From NCBI GenBank assembly GCA_029582265.1, contig CM055819.1, positions 36,411,384-36,475,383 on the forward strand: 64,000 nucleotides of DNA, given 5' to 3'. Positions 36,601 through 49,500 of the stretch are shown piece by piece (position 1 is the first letter of the stretch; the number at the start of each line of letters is the position of its first letter). This DNA comes from Zoroaster sp. YZ-2022 (lineage: Eukaryota; Echinodermata; Asteroidea; Forcipulatida; Zoroasteridae). The notes beneath the pieces were generated by a model. It had not been told where the DNA came from, did no database searches, and was given only the letters and a program-made list of their open reading frames with translations. Position numbers and translations under genes: made by a program.

Positions 36601-38492
36601 GTAGCTGTATACACTACTAGTTGACGTCTTGTTTTCTTCCTTCATAGTTGACTTCAGATATACATTCATTAGTTTGTTTCCGACAAAGGTTTAATCCGAT
36701 AATGAAGCATAGGATGGCTTACACTCCTTTTTGTTATGGTCTTCTGTGTTACTTTTTTATGAAGGCTCCGTAACTCTAATTTACTCGTATTTTCTATCGC
36801 AGACCTAATTTTCCCAGTTGATAAAACAACAAGGCAATCATTAAAAAAATGATTCAATGAACCGCCACTAACATTTCGTGCATGTATGGTTGCCAAGGCG
36901 ATAAAGAGCCCTCTTTAGTTTTCAATTCTTGGGATCATACCAGACCATCCTACCCGCTTGTAGACATCTACTGTAGCCATCATCCCGTAGCCATCAATCA
37001 CCCTACTCTGCTTATTATACCAATCAACAAGTAAAAGTTATTGTCCGGTCTTTTTGTAGCATGGATAAGAAAATACCCGATTTACATCCCTTTGTTACTT
37101 GGCTCTGACTTCCGGGCCACGTCCATCAATAGGCCGGCCCACCAAGAGGCCATGAGCCAGGAGTCCAGACCATTGATTATCTGTTTTTCTTTTCAATAGG
37201 AAATTGAAAGAATGTAGCCAGCTATTCAGAACAGTTTGAGGGCATTCGGTAGCAAGAACAGCCATGTTTCGACCTGAAGTGTGGATGTTCGTTTGGACTC
37301 CTGTTTACAGCAAACAAGTGAAACATTATTTGTCTTTTTTTCCCCCACAAATTGCTGTATTGAGATCTTCTCGTGATTTAGAGAATTGAACTGTGTTTCT
37401 TGTGTCAAAAGAATGTGCATCCCCGCTGTTGTGTTATGTTGACATCAAAGTATTCGTCCAAGGACTCACCATATCTTACGCCATTACACAACGTTAGGAT
37501 TAATGAAATACTGTATTCAGTGTAATAATTAATACATTTTCAAAAGCTCAACGAGCGGTGATTGCACACAGACATCTCAAGAGGACTTGAACTCGCACGC
37601 AGCCACTTGTGTATGCGGAAATTCACCGCCAATCGCCAGCTGTTGTCGAGAGCAAATCGCTAGGGCAACGGCATGGTCATACCTTCCTGTTTTTGATATT
37701 TCACATTGAAATCCAAACCATCAAGCCGATCAAAGTACCAACACGACTGAGGGTAATTCATGTGTCAGTGATAAAGATGATGAAATGTTGAGAAAGAAGA
37801 GGAAAGTGCTGTTGAACTCCTCTAAGTCTTTGGCTCGTATACGACGGTCATTCATCATTAGCTCATCTGCTATCGATGCACCAGTCGGAAGGAGAGGTCC
37901 GCCATGAGGCCTTGAGGATCTTTCTCGCCGCATTAGACCGCAGGTGTGTTGAATTGATTTCGATGTAAATAACAGAAGTACTGTTTCCATGCAGAAAAAT
38001 GTATATAGAAACTAACGGATTTGCTTGTTAAATTTATAATTTCGTACAGATCAGGTATAAGGTAAACAAACAAAATTTTATTAAGGCAATTTGATCAGTA
38101 TTTTCATGGCTGAACCACTTATAGTGGCTGCCGAAACGCAAATTAACACAGAACCACTACTGAATGTGAATTTCATTCATTCCATTGACATTAAATCATG
38201 CAACAGATGTAAAGATCATATGATGAGGTCATTCAGTTGAATTACTTCATTATAAGTTGCATTATAAAAACAATAAAACCTATCGTAACTGGTTTTCATT
38301 CCACGAAAGTTAGAAAGAGCTTTTCTTTCATAAGAAACATTAATGGTTGCATTTCATGTAATTATATTATCCACCATTATTATATATGTGATAGGCCTAC
38401 ATTAATGTTGATAAAGTGATTAATTTGGTTCATTCACCCTCTTTGTCGACGAAATTTGATAATTTGTTTACATTTATTGAGTTACGTCAACC

Positions 38493-38508
38493 CATGGAGG
38501 AAGGCATG
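38493..38508. mobile_element. Miniature palindromic element, shortened copy (16 bp)
   Basis: CATGGAGGAAGGCATG keeps the left arm and the terminal CATG, with most of the right arm deleted. Flanks GTCAACC (38486-38492) and GTCAACA (38509-38515) match at 6 of 7 bases. Confidence 0.6.
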
Positions 38509-39128
38509 GTCAACATCACCTAGTTTCATTTTACAAAGAGCTGGGACCCCATGTTATTATCGGACCTTAAACACGTGTTAGGTGACATTTAAGATCTAAA
38601 CTGAAATGTATATAGGCCTACTCCAAGATCATGGACGCAGAATAACTTATTAATGATTGAATTACATGTCGTAGGTTTCTACTATAAACAAACCCGACGG
38701 TCAATGTTTAGCCTTCAGTTGGCGCTTCTTGAAATGAAATCGAACCCATAACGGTTCGTTTTTGCTTTGATGGTGTAAGCTTCTAAACTTACAAATTAGA
38801 CACCGGTGGATTTCAACCACCAATCCATCATATTTCCTGTAGTTAAGGATGTTTTTTCTTGTCCATCCCACTCGATAGAACCAAGACCGACCAACTTATG
38901 TCAGTAGTTTTTTGTTAGCAAACGGAAAGGACAAGCCGATATAGGTGAGTGCTCTTTTCCAGGAGTGAACAACGTATTCTTGCTATTTTAATGAAAATGT
39001 GGGTGATTGTAGTTTTAATTACTCACAAAACAAAAGTTATAATCGTTGTTTCCTCTTTTATTTTACAGATATGACACAGATTCATGATGATGAAAGCCAG
39101 CAAACGAGCAGCATAACATGTGATCACC

Positions 39129-40496
39129 ATGCCGGTCAAACTTCTTGCCACCAACCCGTTCGCTGAGCCGGCCAGGCTGGAGTATGAACTGTCACCATCC
39201 CCGGCGACTCGCACCTACCGGTGGAAGAGACCCCTCGGTGCTGTTCCCCGATATCCGAGGCCGACTGTAAACACCCAACGTGGCCCTGTGTTTGTAGGAC
39301 GAACAAACAATCTAGCCCAGACTTTCGATACACGACAGTTGTTTAGCATGACTCAGGCGGCTTCGGAACACTTCAAGGCGGCGTCTCGGCAAGGATTTCG
39401 AGAGGAGTCTAGGAGTTGTGATTTAGATGCATATCGACTGGGCACACCCTCATGTGGTGTCAATAACAACAGTAATACCAACAATTCAAGTCAAAAGAGC
39501 AATAGCAAAAGTCATTTGCCAACTATCAAGTCGGACGATGGTTCAAGACATGGATTTGAGTACAGAGTCGGCAAACAGACGTACAGCAGGGCACATATGC
39601 TGCTCCAACTACAGAGGAGAAAGAAGCAAGTAGGGAAGCAAGTAGTCACAGAAACAACTGGGGATGGTGATGGGAGACTTCGTAAAGATTTACCCGGCAT
39701 CATCATGAGAGAATCTACCCCAAATTCGTGTGACGCCAACTGTACCACCAGAGTGGCAGTCAAGCCCTCTGATTCTGGATGTTACAGCAAGGATTCCACA
39801 GGTGTCAAAAGCCGAAGCCCGCCCTCTAAAGGCCGAAAAGTCGACCCGTCCCCCTCAGCAAAAGCAGCTCAAAATAGTGACTCAGGATGTAGTATTGTAT
39901 CCATTTACAGCTCAACCGATAGTAAAGGGGAAACCATCCTCACTAGACCCTCTGAACTCAGAGAAGAGTCTGACAGAATCAGAGGACGTCTTGGATTTGT
40001 TGAAGTGGCTACCAGTCTACAGCGTGACCGAGACAGTAACACGGTGAATGAGGATCGGTCGGCCAGCCCATTAAGCCCTGTGGTGTCAAATGATGCCGAC
40101 TGCGTTTGCGAAGAGCTACGGAAGATTGTCTTCCGCCAATCACCACCCGACCTCACCTGTGACACTCCCAACTGTCGAGATGACAACGACGCCTCTCAAG
40201 CCTCAAACATGTCTGACAAGGATCGGCTCGTGAGGGCCTTGCATTCCCTCCAACCACCCGTACCTCATGTGGTCTGGCCGGAGAATAAGTACTACACACC
40301 TCACACCGTGTTCGTTTACGGCAGTCCGTCTAGGCTGGCTCCGGTGGTCGTACCATCACATAGCGTAGACTGCCCGCAATGCAAGATCTACCAGGCATCG
40401 TCATATGGGGACATCTGCCCACCGAATAGTCCCACATCCTGGATGAGGAAAGACTACGGGTTCTACCCAGTTGAGAGACACTTTGGGTCCAAATAA
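39129..40496 (+). CDS. P5: unknown Cys-motif protein, 455 aa
   Basis: This is a single coding exon from ATG at 39129 in a good context (CACCATGC). A short 5' UTR intron is well supported: donor ATAG/GTGAGT (intron from 38945) and acceptor TTTTATTTTACAG (to 39068), 124 bp. The protein is Ser-, Arg- and Asn-rich, probably disordered, with no signal peptide or membrane segment. Repeated DSGC words (DSGCYS, DSGCSIVS) occur near the middle and a CVCEELRK patch lies further on. The C-terminus has HSVDCPQC followed after 11 residues by CPPNSP (Cys415, Cys418, Cys430), the motif shared with P3. The segment before it is Pro/Val/Tyr-rich. It is divergent from P4. No family is recognised and no function is proposed. 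Confidence 0.8.
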   Translation: MPVKLLATNPFAEPARLEYELSPSPATRTYRWKRPLGAVPRYPRPTVNTQRGPVFVGRTNNLAQTFDTRQLFSMTQAASEHFKAASRQGFREESRSCDLDAYRLGTPSCGVNNNSNTNNSSQKSNSKSHLPTIKSDDGSRHGFEYRVGKQTYSRAHMLLQLQRRKKQVGKQVVTETTGDGDGRLRKDLPGIIMRESTPNSCDANCTTRVAVKPSDSGCYSKDSTGVKSRSPPSKGRKVDPSPSAKAAQNSDSGCSIVSIYSSTDSKGETILTRPSELREESDRIRGRLGFVEVATSLQRDRDSNTVNEDRSASPLSPVVSNDADCVCEELRKIVFRQSPPDLTCDTPNCRDDNDASQASNMSDKDRLVRALHSLQPPVPHVVWPENKYYTPHTVFVYGSPSRLAPVVVPSHSVDCPQCKIYQASSYGDICPPNSPTSWMRKDYGFYPVERHFGSK

Positions 40497-40970
40497 ACTA
40501 TTATTAATTCAAGCTCCTTTGAGAATGAAATCATGTACTTTTCTTAGGTTATTTATATAAAATTATGCTGAGGCCACGAAAAAATGCTTGTTTTCTGGAC
40601 CAAATTGTTCAAAAGCCGCTATTTAAAAATAGTGATATTTGTCCCTAAAAGGAGAAAGCCACGACAGATGACAAAAATGTAACAAAATGTTTATATACAT
40701 TTGGTTTACATAGGTCTACAAGGAAATTGCATTGCTTTTGGGTCAGAAGAGCATTATATAGCAATAATTTAAGCCAAATGGATACTGAATGTGAGTTGTT
40801 ACTCCCCAAATAATCCAACAGACCATACTTGAACGATCCTCCCCCCCCCCCCCCCCCATAAAACAAGATTTGTTGCCTTATTTATAACGCTGCATCATGT
40901 CACGTTCAATTGAATGCTCATTCATAGACAGCGTAATATTTTGTGTGGTCATAGCCACTATATTAAAATG

Positions 40971-41315
40971 GAGTGCCATGGTCGAGCGGTTTAGTGCATC
41001 GGATTTGTGTTCTGGTGGCTGAGTCGGCAGAATGTGGGTTCGAATCCCGTCCGTGACCGTGGTACTTGTGTCGTTGAGCAAGACACTTTACCATAATTGC
41101 TTCTCTCCACCCAGGAGTAAATAGGGTACCTGTGAGGGCAGAGTTGGTTGTTGTGTTTGATTAGCCCATATGTGCCGAAATGGCAGCAATTGAGCTGTAT
41201 ACTCCCCAGGGAGCTGAGATGGTTTCAGGAATGATTTATGCGCCTGATGAGCAGGGGTAATAATGTACAGCGCTCTGATACCTTGTTTAAGAGCGCTTTA
41301 AAATGCCCGACATTA
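40971..41315 (+). mobile_element. tRNA-derived SINE (family A), copy 3
   Basis: Complete tRNA-like head (TGGTCGAGCGGTTTAGTGC and GGGTTCGAATCCC) and body on the plus strand. The tail is diverged (CAGCGCTCTGATACC...GAGCGCTTTAAAATG). Confidence 0.85.
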
Positions 41316-41576
41316 TAAAAATCATTCTTGAGCATAAGTGAAACTAGAAATACCGGTGTATATTATTTTAAGTAAACTGCACATGCGTTAAGCTCGGTTC
41401 ATACTACACTCAAAAGTGAACAAATATGTGACGTCAACGAGCAAATTCGTGACGTCAGTGGCTGTATGATGGCTCTTCTTAATCTGTTGATAATAAAACA
41501 GTGTTGTATTGTTGGACTAATAACCATCATGAGATGTCAGAATTATTGTGGGACGACCTGTAATCTAATAAAGTGA

Positions 41577-41850
41577 CCATGGTGCTTGTGTCCTCGAGCA
41601 AGACACTTTACCATAATTGCTTCTCTCCACCCAGGAGTAAATGGGTACCTGTGAGGGCAGAGTTGGTTGTTGTGTTTGATTAGCCCATATGCGTCGAATG
41701 GCAGCAATTGAGCTGTATACTCCCCAGGGAGCTGAGATGTTTCAGGAACGATTGCGCCTAATGAACAGGGGTAATAATGTACAGCGCTCTGATACGTCGT
41801 ATAAGAGCGCTTTAAAAATGCCTCCATTATTATCATTGTTATTATAAGTA
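41577..41850 (+). mobile_element. tRNA-derived SINE (family A), copy 4, 5'-truncated
   Basis: Body and tail match copy 3, but the tRNA-like head is missing, as expected from incomplete reverse transcription. Confidence 0.8.
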
Positions 41851-43936
41851 AAATGACAAAGCAGTTCCCCCCCCCCTTTCGTCATTCTGACCCTTTTTCT
41901 ATATAGACCCTCTCACTGCATCTGAAATCCTAAGAAAAATCAGGTCTAGCCATGTGTGCAAACACAAGGAGTCACTAAGGCAAACGGTGTCAGAAAATAA
42001 CCATTGAACATTTTATGTTCAATTGAACATTTTATGTTCAATGTTCACACAAACTAGATAGTCAGCAAATGTATACATTTTCAATTAAAAAAAAACATCA
42101 ATAAACTTCTCGAAATGATTGTATAATAACCAATGCGGCAAAAAAGAAAGTCTAGAACAACAACATGGGCGGCAAATTCTTAATTTTATTTATTTATCAC
42201 AGTTAGCCGGTTAGTACATTTATAAACGGTTAGTGCAGTTTCGGTCAGTTAATCTTCCCAGCACTATAGAATATACAATTATTCAAAATTCACTTCATCT
42301 CACCTCATGTTAAGGGAAAGGACAGATGAATGTTTTTACATTTAATATTTAATGGTTCAAATTGCTGAACATGTAAACCATACCACAACATGTTTATAAC
42401 CTTCAATACGCTCACGTGAGTCTGTACGTAGTTTTACATCCCATCCAATCATAATAATAATAAAGATTTTTAGCGCGCACATATCCACCCTGCTTTGATA
42501 AAGAAAAACATGTCAACAGTAAAGTAAAACATGTCAACAGATTTAATATACTCTATACATGTTTAGGGCTATTATTATAATAGAATGATTAATAAATATT
42601 AATATTTGTGTGACAAATTCTGTGTTCTGTTGTTTTATTCTGAAAACGATATGAAGACGAAGACGTATTAATGGATCTTCGACAGAAAACTGTGTTAAAT
42701 TCTAACTTAATAATTTCTAAGCCATCACATTTGTAAAATATTGCTTTTCAGTTTAGTCTCAATGTATGATTTCAATATCAACAAATTACAAGCGATTAAA
42801 TAATTAGGGTTTAACGGGATGGGGGCCTTAACTAAAATGTTAAGAAACTCTTGGTGTACACGTATCAGTTAAATCTGATGTTTCGTCACGGTCTTGTCGC
42901 CAATAACTGATTTCAGAAAAAGGGAAAGGTATATCCAACGCCAGATGAGATCATCGAATAGAAGGGTCTTAAATATTTTGGGATGGATAATTTAATACAA
43001 AACAAAATTGAGCTCTGAAAGAGCGATGCATTTTTATATTATTATTTCAATTGCTTTTTAATTGCTTGGTGTGGGGTCCTGAAAATGTATTTATCCAAAG
43101 ATAATTCAATCATTGTTTGGCAGTGCCGCCTATGGAGGTTACAAATATTTTCTGCTGGTTTGAAGAGGGTCGCTCCACCGTTATTAATGTATGCTCTTTA
43201 TCAAAAAAGCCTTTTGGAGTGAAAGTGCACTATGGGCGTAGGTATGGAGACAAAGGCCGGCGCTTTTCAGATCTTGTGGAAATATAAGAGAGTTAATCCT
43301 ACACTTGCGTCTTGGCTTATTAAACTACAGGGCCCTATTTTCAGACAAATAGTGCGCCCTCTTGCGATGACTTTACTTCCATGGCCTATGGACGGGGGTT
43401 ACATTTTTATTTTAACAAACCAATTTGTTTTTGTTGTGAGACATTTAATCATAAGAAAAACAAGTAATTAACCTTTAATTATATTTCCAGCTAGATCAAG
43501 TTTAAATTAAACTCTATTTCATCAATTCAATGAAATACTTTCCAAGACACGTCACAATAATTTTCATTACATCAGACCGGCGGTATAAGCATGAGGGCAC
43601 TGTAATGCATGTTCAATTTAATGCCTTTACCAGTAAATTTACCATGTTAATTTGCAGTATATATATCAAGTGGCGGATTCAGGGTAGGCATAGGGCCTGA
43701 GTCCCCCTCTTCTCCCTGCCTTATCCCCCTACCCACTCCATTTAAAGCATCCCCTCCCGTTAATTTGGTTCGAAAAAATACATATCACAGGAAACCAATT
43801 TCAGCAGCCTGATCCACTGGTTCCAATGCTTGAGACTGGCTCCAATGATGGATTTGGAGCTTGCGTGGTGTTAAAATAACACCAGTGGTGTTAATTTCAT
43901 TATACCATATAAGGCTGTGCGTTTTCGGTTATTTCG

Positions 43937-44989
43937 GGAACCGGATACCCGAAATTGGAAATCTTCGGACCCAGATACCCGTAAACAATGTAAAAACAAA
44001 TAAAATAGAATGTATAAAAAATAACCAATACGAACACAATTTTCTCTTATATTTACTATTCAAATTGGAGTTATAGGCCTAATAAATGTGAATTTATTGT
44101 AATAATTTCCCGCCCTCTATAGGCCTACATGTTTATTAAAAACAACTCGTTGCATTCCCATTCCCCTACACACATTTTGTTAACAACAAATCGGAGACTT
44201 CCATTTGTGTGGCTTAAATGTTCAGTGGAAATTTTAGAAAGTCGTTTACTATGGTCCCACAGGAATATTTCGATCTTTCTGTCGAAATATATTTCGATTC
44301 CTGTTTTTGTTGTTATTTTTAATAATTTCGTCAAAATCTCGTATAAATATCGACAAAATATCTGTTTTCCGTGAGGAAATTTTTATTTTTGTATTTTCTC
44401 GACAATTTCGATTCCTTTTCGATTTTATTTCGACGACTTTCGACTGTTTAGATCATTTCGACTGGCATTTCGACAAAATTCGACTGTTTAGACTGTTTAG
44501 ATTGCTTTCGATTTTTTTTCGAATAATTTTCGATTGTTTTAAAAAATTTGGACAAATGTTCCGATTTATTTCGACTGTAACGATTGTTTAGAATATTTAG
44601 AGAGTTCAGATTTATTTCGACTGGTTTTCGAACTTTTAGACTGTTAAGACTATTTCGATTTCATTTTCGATAGTTTCGATAAAATTTCGACAAAATTTCG
44701 ATACATTTGATCGAAACTTTATCGAAAAATATTGGTCAGGTTTAATAATTTTCGATTAATGATTTTTTTTTTCGACAACTCTCGACAAATCTCGACAAAT
44801 ATCAACAGTTTCGATTTTTTTTAGACTCTTTAGACTATTTCGACTTTTCTCGAGAAAATTTTGTAAAAAATCTAAAATCTTGACGAAACACGATCTAGAG
44901 AGTCGAAATCTCTGTGGGACCATAGCATTACGGGTAATTGGAACCAAAAAAATGGAACCGGTAATGACAGTTTCGGTCGGGTACCCGGT
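43937..44989. mobile_element. TIR element with nested insertion
   Basis: The left end GGAACCGGATACCCGAAA and the right end TTTCGGTCGGGTACCCGGT are imperfect inverted repeats. The second copy at 62129-62635 has similar ends. The copy here is longer because a separate foldback element (44249-44925) sits inside. Confidence 0.7.
44249..44925. mobile_element. Foldback element with TTCGA-rich core, 677 bp
   Basis: The ends are CTATGGTCCCACAG and its exact complement CTGTGGGACCATAG. The core is a degenerate tandem of TTTCGACTGTTTAGA-like words. The host sequence is uninterrupted in the sister element at about 62567-62590, so this is a later insertion. The target duplication is short and ambiguous (TTA or TTAC). 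Open frames inside are repeat artefacts. Confidence 0.75.
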
Positions 44990-45507
44990 ACACTCCCTAA
45001 TACCATATTGATTTTTAAGTGAGACTTTGCATGGTGAAAAGGATATTAAGTATAAAAGGCTGTGACACCATGTATTTTTTCTTTTGTCCTATCATTTAAA
45101 AATGAAATCGCTCAGAGAGTTTAACTCGCGATTTCGCTTTGTTAAAACATCATGCTACGGCGCGTAAATATGATTTCACAAGTCACAACATCTATAGCCT
45201 TCAAAATCAAAACGTGTTATTTTGTTTTTCTCAAAATTGGAGTTCATTAGATGAACATAACTACAAAATTATCATGGTTATACATAACATATCAAATATT
45301 ATTCAATGTATGGCATGTGCTTGCGTGATGACGTCAACCGTTCGTGTACCCGAGAAAACCAAAACTTGAATAGGGCATGCCTTCCTTGCAATTCACAAAT
45401 CATTTCAATCAAAAATATATAAAGGTGACACAGATGCTTAAAAATCGGTTTATACTTAGTAATAATATATATCAGATAAATATCCTGTGTTAGTAAGGAT
45501 AGATCTC

Positions 45508-46332
45508 CTACACGAATGTATATTTCCTTTGGTGTAATTTTTTGGGGTTGCATGTCATACCGTCCAGCCATCCGGAGACAGACGAAGTGGACTTCAGTCT
45601 GTTCGTGCTACGAGCAATCAGTTGTTCCACTGCCATCAAATCTGACTTTGATCTTGTCAGATTGAACAGCTCATTCGTAGTCATAATAGTGTCTGAAGCA
45701 CCTTTATTAGCAGCATTTTTATTTCCAATTAAACGATTTCGTTCCTCGTGTGGCCGATTCACAGAGTCCCGATCCAGAATGACATGCGGGAATCTGCGGT
45801 AATAGAAGTCACCAGAACTTTGCCGAAGGTCTGACTTAGATTTTGGCGAGATGACGAACCGGGTGGTGTTGGTAAAATGCCGGTCATTGTCACGCGTAGA
45901 CAAACTGTTTCCCGTAATGCCAGTCTTGGACTGCTTGCTGGTGAAGGAGGAGGGGTCCAGGGTGGTCTTGGAGCGAGATGTCAGCAGACTGGTGAGAGAG
46001 AAGGGGAGCTCACAAGGCGTTTTCTCCCGTTGCATGACATGTGGAACACGCCTCTCAAACGGATGCTTGATCGTTGGAATCTTTGGAAGCATTATGGATT
46101 TTGAAAATTGGTGGTTACTTTGACTACCAGTATAATAAAGTTCGCGAATTCCCGGTAGAGTATGCCTCGGCAACTTATCTCCATGTTCCTCTATTTGAGG
46201 CTCCTTTGACACTTGTAAGTTCAGTCCGGATCTTTTCCTAGTGAATAAGAGTCCAAGAGACCGAGCTTTCCTGTTGAGCTCAAACTCACTTGGGGTATAG
46301 CCGTCGTACATGTTGGACCTGTCATACGCCAT
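45508..46332 (-). CDS. P6: unknown basic protein, at least 274 aa
   Basis: The frame is open from about 46512 on the minus strand, but the first ATG is at 46332 (MAYDRSNMYDGY), which I use. Further upstream the same frame is open without an ATG to a likely 3' splice site (GTTTCCTAAG/GATG), so an upstream exon could supply an earlier start. The protein is basic and Ser/Arg/Thr-rich with no known domain. It has an internal repeat, RRVPHVM and RRFPHVI, and the words DNDRHF, SKSDLRQ and RSKSDL, which parallel DRHF, SKRDLRQ and RSKTDM of P1. This is the last member of the cluster; the next gene downstream is spliced and of a different type. Function unknown. Confidence 0.65.
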   Translation of the reverse strand: MAYDRSNMYDGYTPSEFELNRKARSLGLLFTRKRSGLNLQVSKEPQIEEHGDKLPRHTLPGIRELYYTGSQSNHQFSKSIMLPKIPTIKHPFERRVPHVMQREKTPCELPFSLTSLLTSRSKTTLDPSSFTSKQSKTGITGNSLSTRDNDRHFTNTTRFVISPKSKSDLRQSSGDFYYRRFPHVILDRDSVNRPHEERNRLIGNKNAANKGASDTIMTTNELFNLTRSKSDLMAVEQLIARSTNRLKSTSSVSGWLDGMTCNPKKLHQRKYTFV

Positions 46333-46519
46333 CTTTATGCCGATTGCTTGCAAACTCTGAAGGGCAAGGCTGGATGATGTATTCGCCTCGACGTGAGAGT
46401 TATTATGAGTTACGGATTCAGTCCTGCTGGCTATGCAGTTCACTCCTTGAAGCCATATGGACGAAGAAAGCGACCTTTCTTCATTATGGAAGTTTGAGAG
46501 AAGGACAACATCCTTAGGA

Positions 46520-49500
46520 AACAGTCATACAGTCGACGGTTAGATGCACCCTTGTGAAAACATTCAATGGCGTATTTCTGCTCTGTGAGTCAGTCACCAA
46601 TTACAAATACCAGATCCCTCTCCAGGCCACAGTGGTCTGTTGTGCTGTAGCTACGACGGAATTATATTCACAAAATGGTCAAACTATTTTGGACTGTAAG
46701 AAATGCCGCGTTCCTACTGTATGAAAACATTCCAACCTCCTGAGTCAACGGAGTGTCAACAAAACGTTTTATTATAAAGACTGAAAATGGCTGCATAGAT
46801 ATAGGTCTCAAGTTGTGGTACTGACAATTCATGGCCTGCGCGACTGTTCGCCACGCCAGAAGAGACTGCAGGTGGTACGGGGAAGTTTCCATGTGAACCA
46901 CGGATCAGTAACTTTTCCCACGCATGCTGACGTACCACCGTTTCCGAGGCTGTGCTGGTAAAGATTTTACCGTATTCATACACGGGAGTCGATGCTTTCA
47001 ACGCTGAAATCCTATGTTGGGTAAACCTTGAATCATTGTTGTAACAACAATCCGTACATGTAAAACTTGTAGCTTTGCATGATAAAGAGTAAGACTAATT
47101 GCGGTGACACCATGTGAAATTCTCTATTAAGTGGTAATTAGTTCTGAAAAGAACTGGAGGTTACAACTCGATGTTTCGATATGCTCTGATCGTCATCAGG
47201 AGAAATCCGTACTTATAACAACAATTCGTTTCAATAAAGAGGGGATTTTAGCCATGCATTACACAAGGTGTCACAGAAAATTTTTCGATTTAAACTCTGT
47301 TTGCCAGTAAAGTTTGCTATTACCTGTAAAGTGTAATCGGCTTGGTTTGATTTATCAAAACACAACCTATAACTTGATTAGATATGTTTGGAAGGGTAAA
47401 TATTTTGTTGGAACAGTCCAGACACCTGCGAAAGTGGTGAGGTCCAAACTATGGATCACCTGAACACTTGAGAAGGCTAATCACACTTGAATGCCTTGAA
47501 AGGACAAATGACACCGCCCTCCAATGTGCCCAACACTGATATTATAATCAATGTGGGTGGACACGAAATGTCCGGTTCCAGTGGGATATATAACTCATTT
47601 TATCCTGACATAATCACTTTTTCTATTATTTTGATTTTGCAAATCCCTTCAAAATCACTGAATAATCATATTCATAATTATTGTCCTCGTCTTCAATGTT
47701 TTCCTGTCTTCTGATTTGGTATTATTTCACCATGTCTTTCTGTATTTCCATAAAGAGGTTAAACAACAATTGCTTTGCTTCCCTTTTTCCATGTCGACAC
47801 TATTATATTATTTTATTAACAACATTACACTTGCAAAACTGTAGTTAGTGATCTTACTATTCAAACCTAACATGATCTCCGATCAAAAGCTTTTTACTCG
47901 TTACATCTATTTTTATTTATTTAAACAAACCGATGGCTAGTCTATGTACCTGTAAATCATATATGTTTACATAAAATATATGTTTCTTTGAACTTGATTT
48001 AGGCCTATGCCGGGTAAAAATAAGTACTCGCAATCGAGTCTATATCCAGGCTGCAAATTGATATCACTTAGGTTGCATTCCAAACGTCAACTCTGAGCCA
48101 TAGTTAGTAAATTTGCAAGCGTCACTCAAAATTGCACTGGGCCTATATAGCTATACGAAATTTACAGAAGTTGGAACAAGGAAATAATAATACAGAAATG
48201 ACAATTAGTTCGTACAGCTAGCCTAAAAAAATATGCAATGTACATTTACGAACTAGACCAACACGAAGAAAATATTGTATCACTTAACTTTATGGATGAT
48301 TGAGTTTGAATGAGTTTATATTCAACGCTGTGGCTAGAATCAAATTTGGAAGTATGACATCAAAGCACGTATTTCTTGTCAATGTCAAAATCAATTGATT
48401 TGCGAGAGAATTGACGCAATTTGCAACAAAAACTTGAAGGTCCGACCTTTTCCATTTGACATCCTGACCCTGTCACTGGGTCAAGGCTTTATGTGTGGGT
48501 GCATCACCTGTTGTTTCATGAATCTCCCACGAAGATCAAGTGAGAAAAACTGATATGATTGACGATTTTTTTCTTGCAGACTCAATATATAGGCCTATTT
48601 ATTCATCTGTCAAAATGCATTAGATGTATCGCCCATCATGTATTTCGTTATTTTACCGAAAATCTCCGTATTTTTTATTTTCGTCTGATTATTGCTATCT
48701 TTTAGGAAGGAAATATATACCGTACTTTGAAATGAGAAATTTCACAAAATAAACTTATATGGTTCCATACAAATTCACGTGACTAAACTTAATGGTTCCC
48801 AGTACAAATTCACGCGATCAAACCGAGGTTGGGAGGAAAAATATATGTAATTAATCAGCACCATACGTGTTATTGTTTGACGAATATTATGGCCACAGCG
48901 TCAGATTGTCGCGTTTGTGCGACAAAATGTTATCCGCTCAGTGCACATCGTAGCCCTCTAGCGGTGAATTTGCACCCAGTGCCTTGATGATAGCCACTTT
49001 TGCGTCGTGTGAGCGTTGTGCGTACTACACGCACGTGTACTTCTAGCAGCCAATGATCGCTGGAGATATTCTGCGTGTACGCACATCAACTGCAAAATAC
49101 GCAAAACGCGATGCACTGTCGTCGCTGCCCTTTTGCCCACAGCAGTGTATGGTCGGACAAAATATTGTGCCCTCAACAGCTCATGCACGGTACGAATAAA
49201 CCAAGAGAAAACCGAATTGATTTTTATGAACATAAATTATTCAATATAACAATACATCCAGGGGTATACTATAACAATACATCCAGGGGTATAACTACAC
49301 CCTTTCCTTTGGAATTCAATGGAAAATACAACATATTGGGTGTAAAGTTGTTACACGTATCAATTAATAGGGTTCCCCCTGTTTTCGTCTAAAGTGCTTT
49401 ACAAAAAATTACAAAAAGTTGTCATCTGTAAAACATGTATAGGCCTTACAGTGTTTTGTAGTTTTCCTTAAAGTGAGCACCTATATAGTGATGAAATATT

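Larger units (their letters stand above)
31804..38900. other. Seven-kilobase gene-poor interval between P4 and P5
   Basis: P4 and P5 are divergent, so both promoters should lie near the edges. I see no convincing exon. A minus-strand open frame at 37730-37990 is the best residual candidate but lacks motifs and clear splice sites. It holds one SINE (33219-33618), related dispersed-repeat fragments near 33116 and 35700, and a shortened miniature palindrome at 38493. Confidence 0.45.
40497..45507. other. Intergenic region between P5 and P6
   Basis: No exon is seen. Two SINE copies (40971, 41577) and a nested pair of inverted-repeat elements (43937-44989) occupy part. A C17 run lies near 40842 and a duplicated palindromic word TTGAACATTTTATGTTCAA at about 42005-42042. 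A single element-end word TGGCGGATTCAGGG lies near 43670. Confidence 0.5.

Noticed and set aside
37730..37990. Minus-strand frame of 86 codons
   Set aside because: It has some coding-like composition but no motif or confident splice sites.
44307..44591. Phe/Asp-rich open frame
   Set aside because: It lies in the degenerate TTCGA satellite core of a foldback element.
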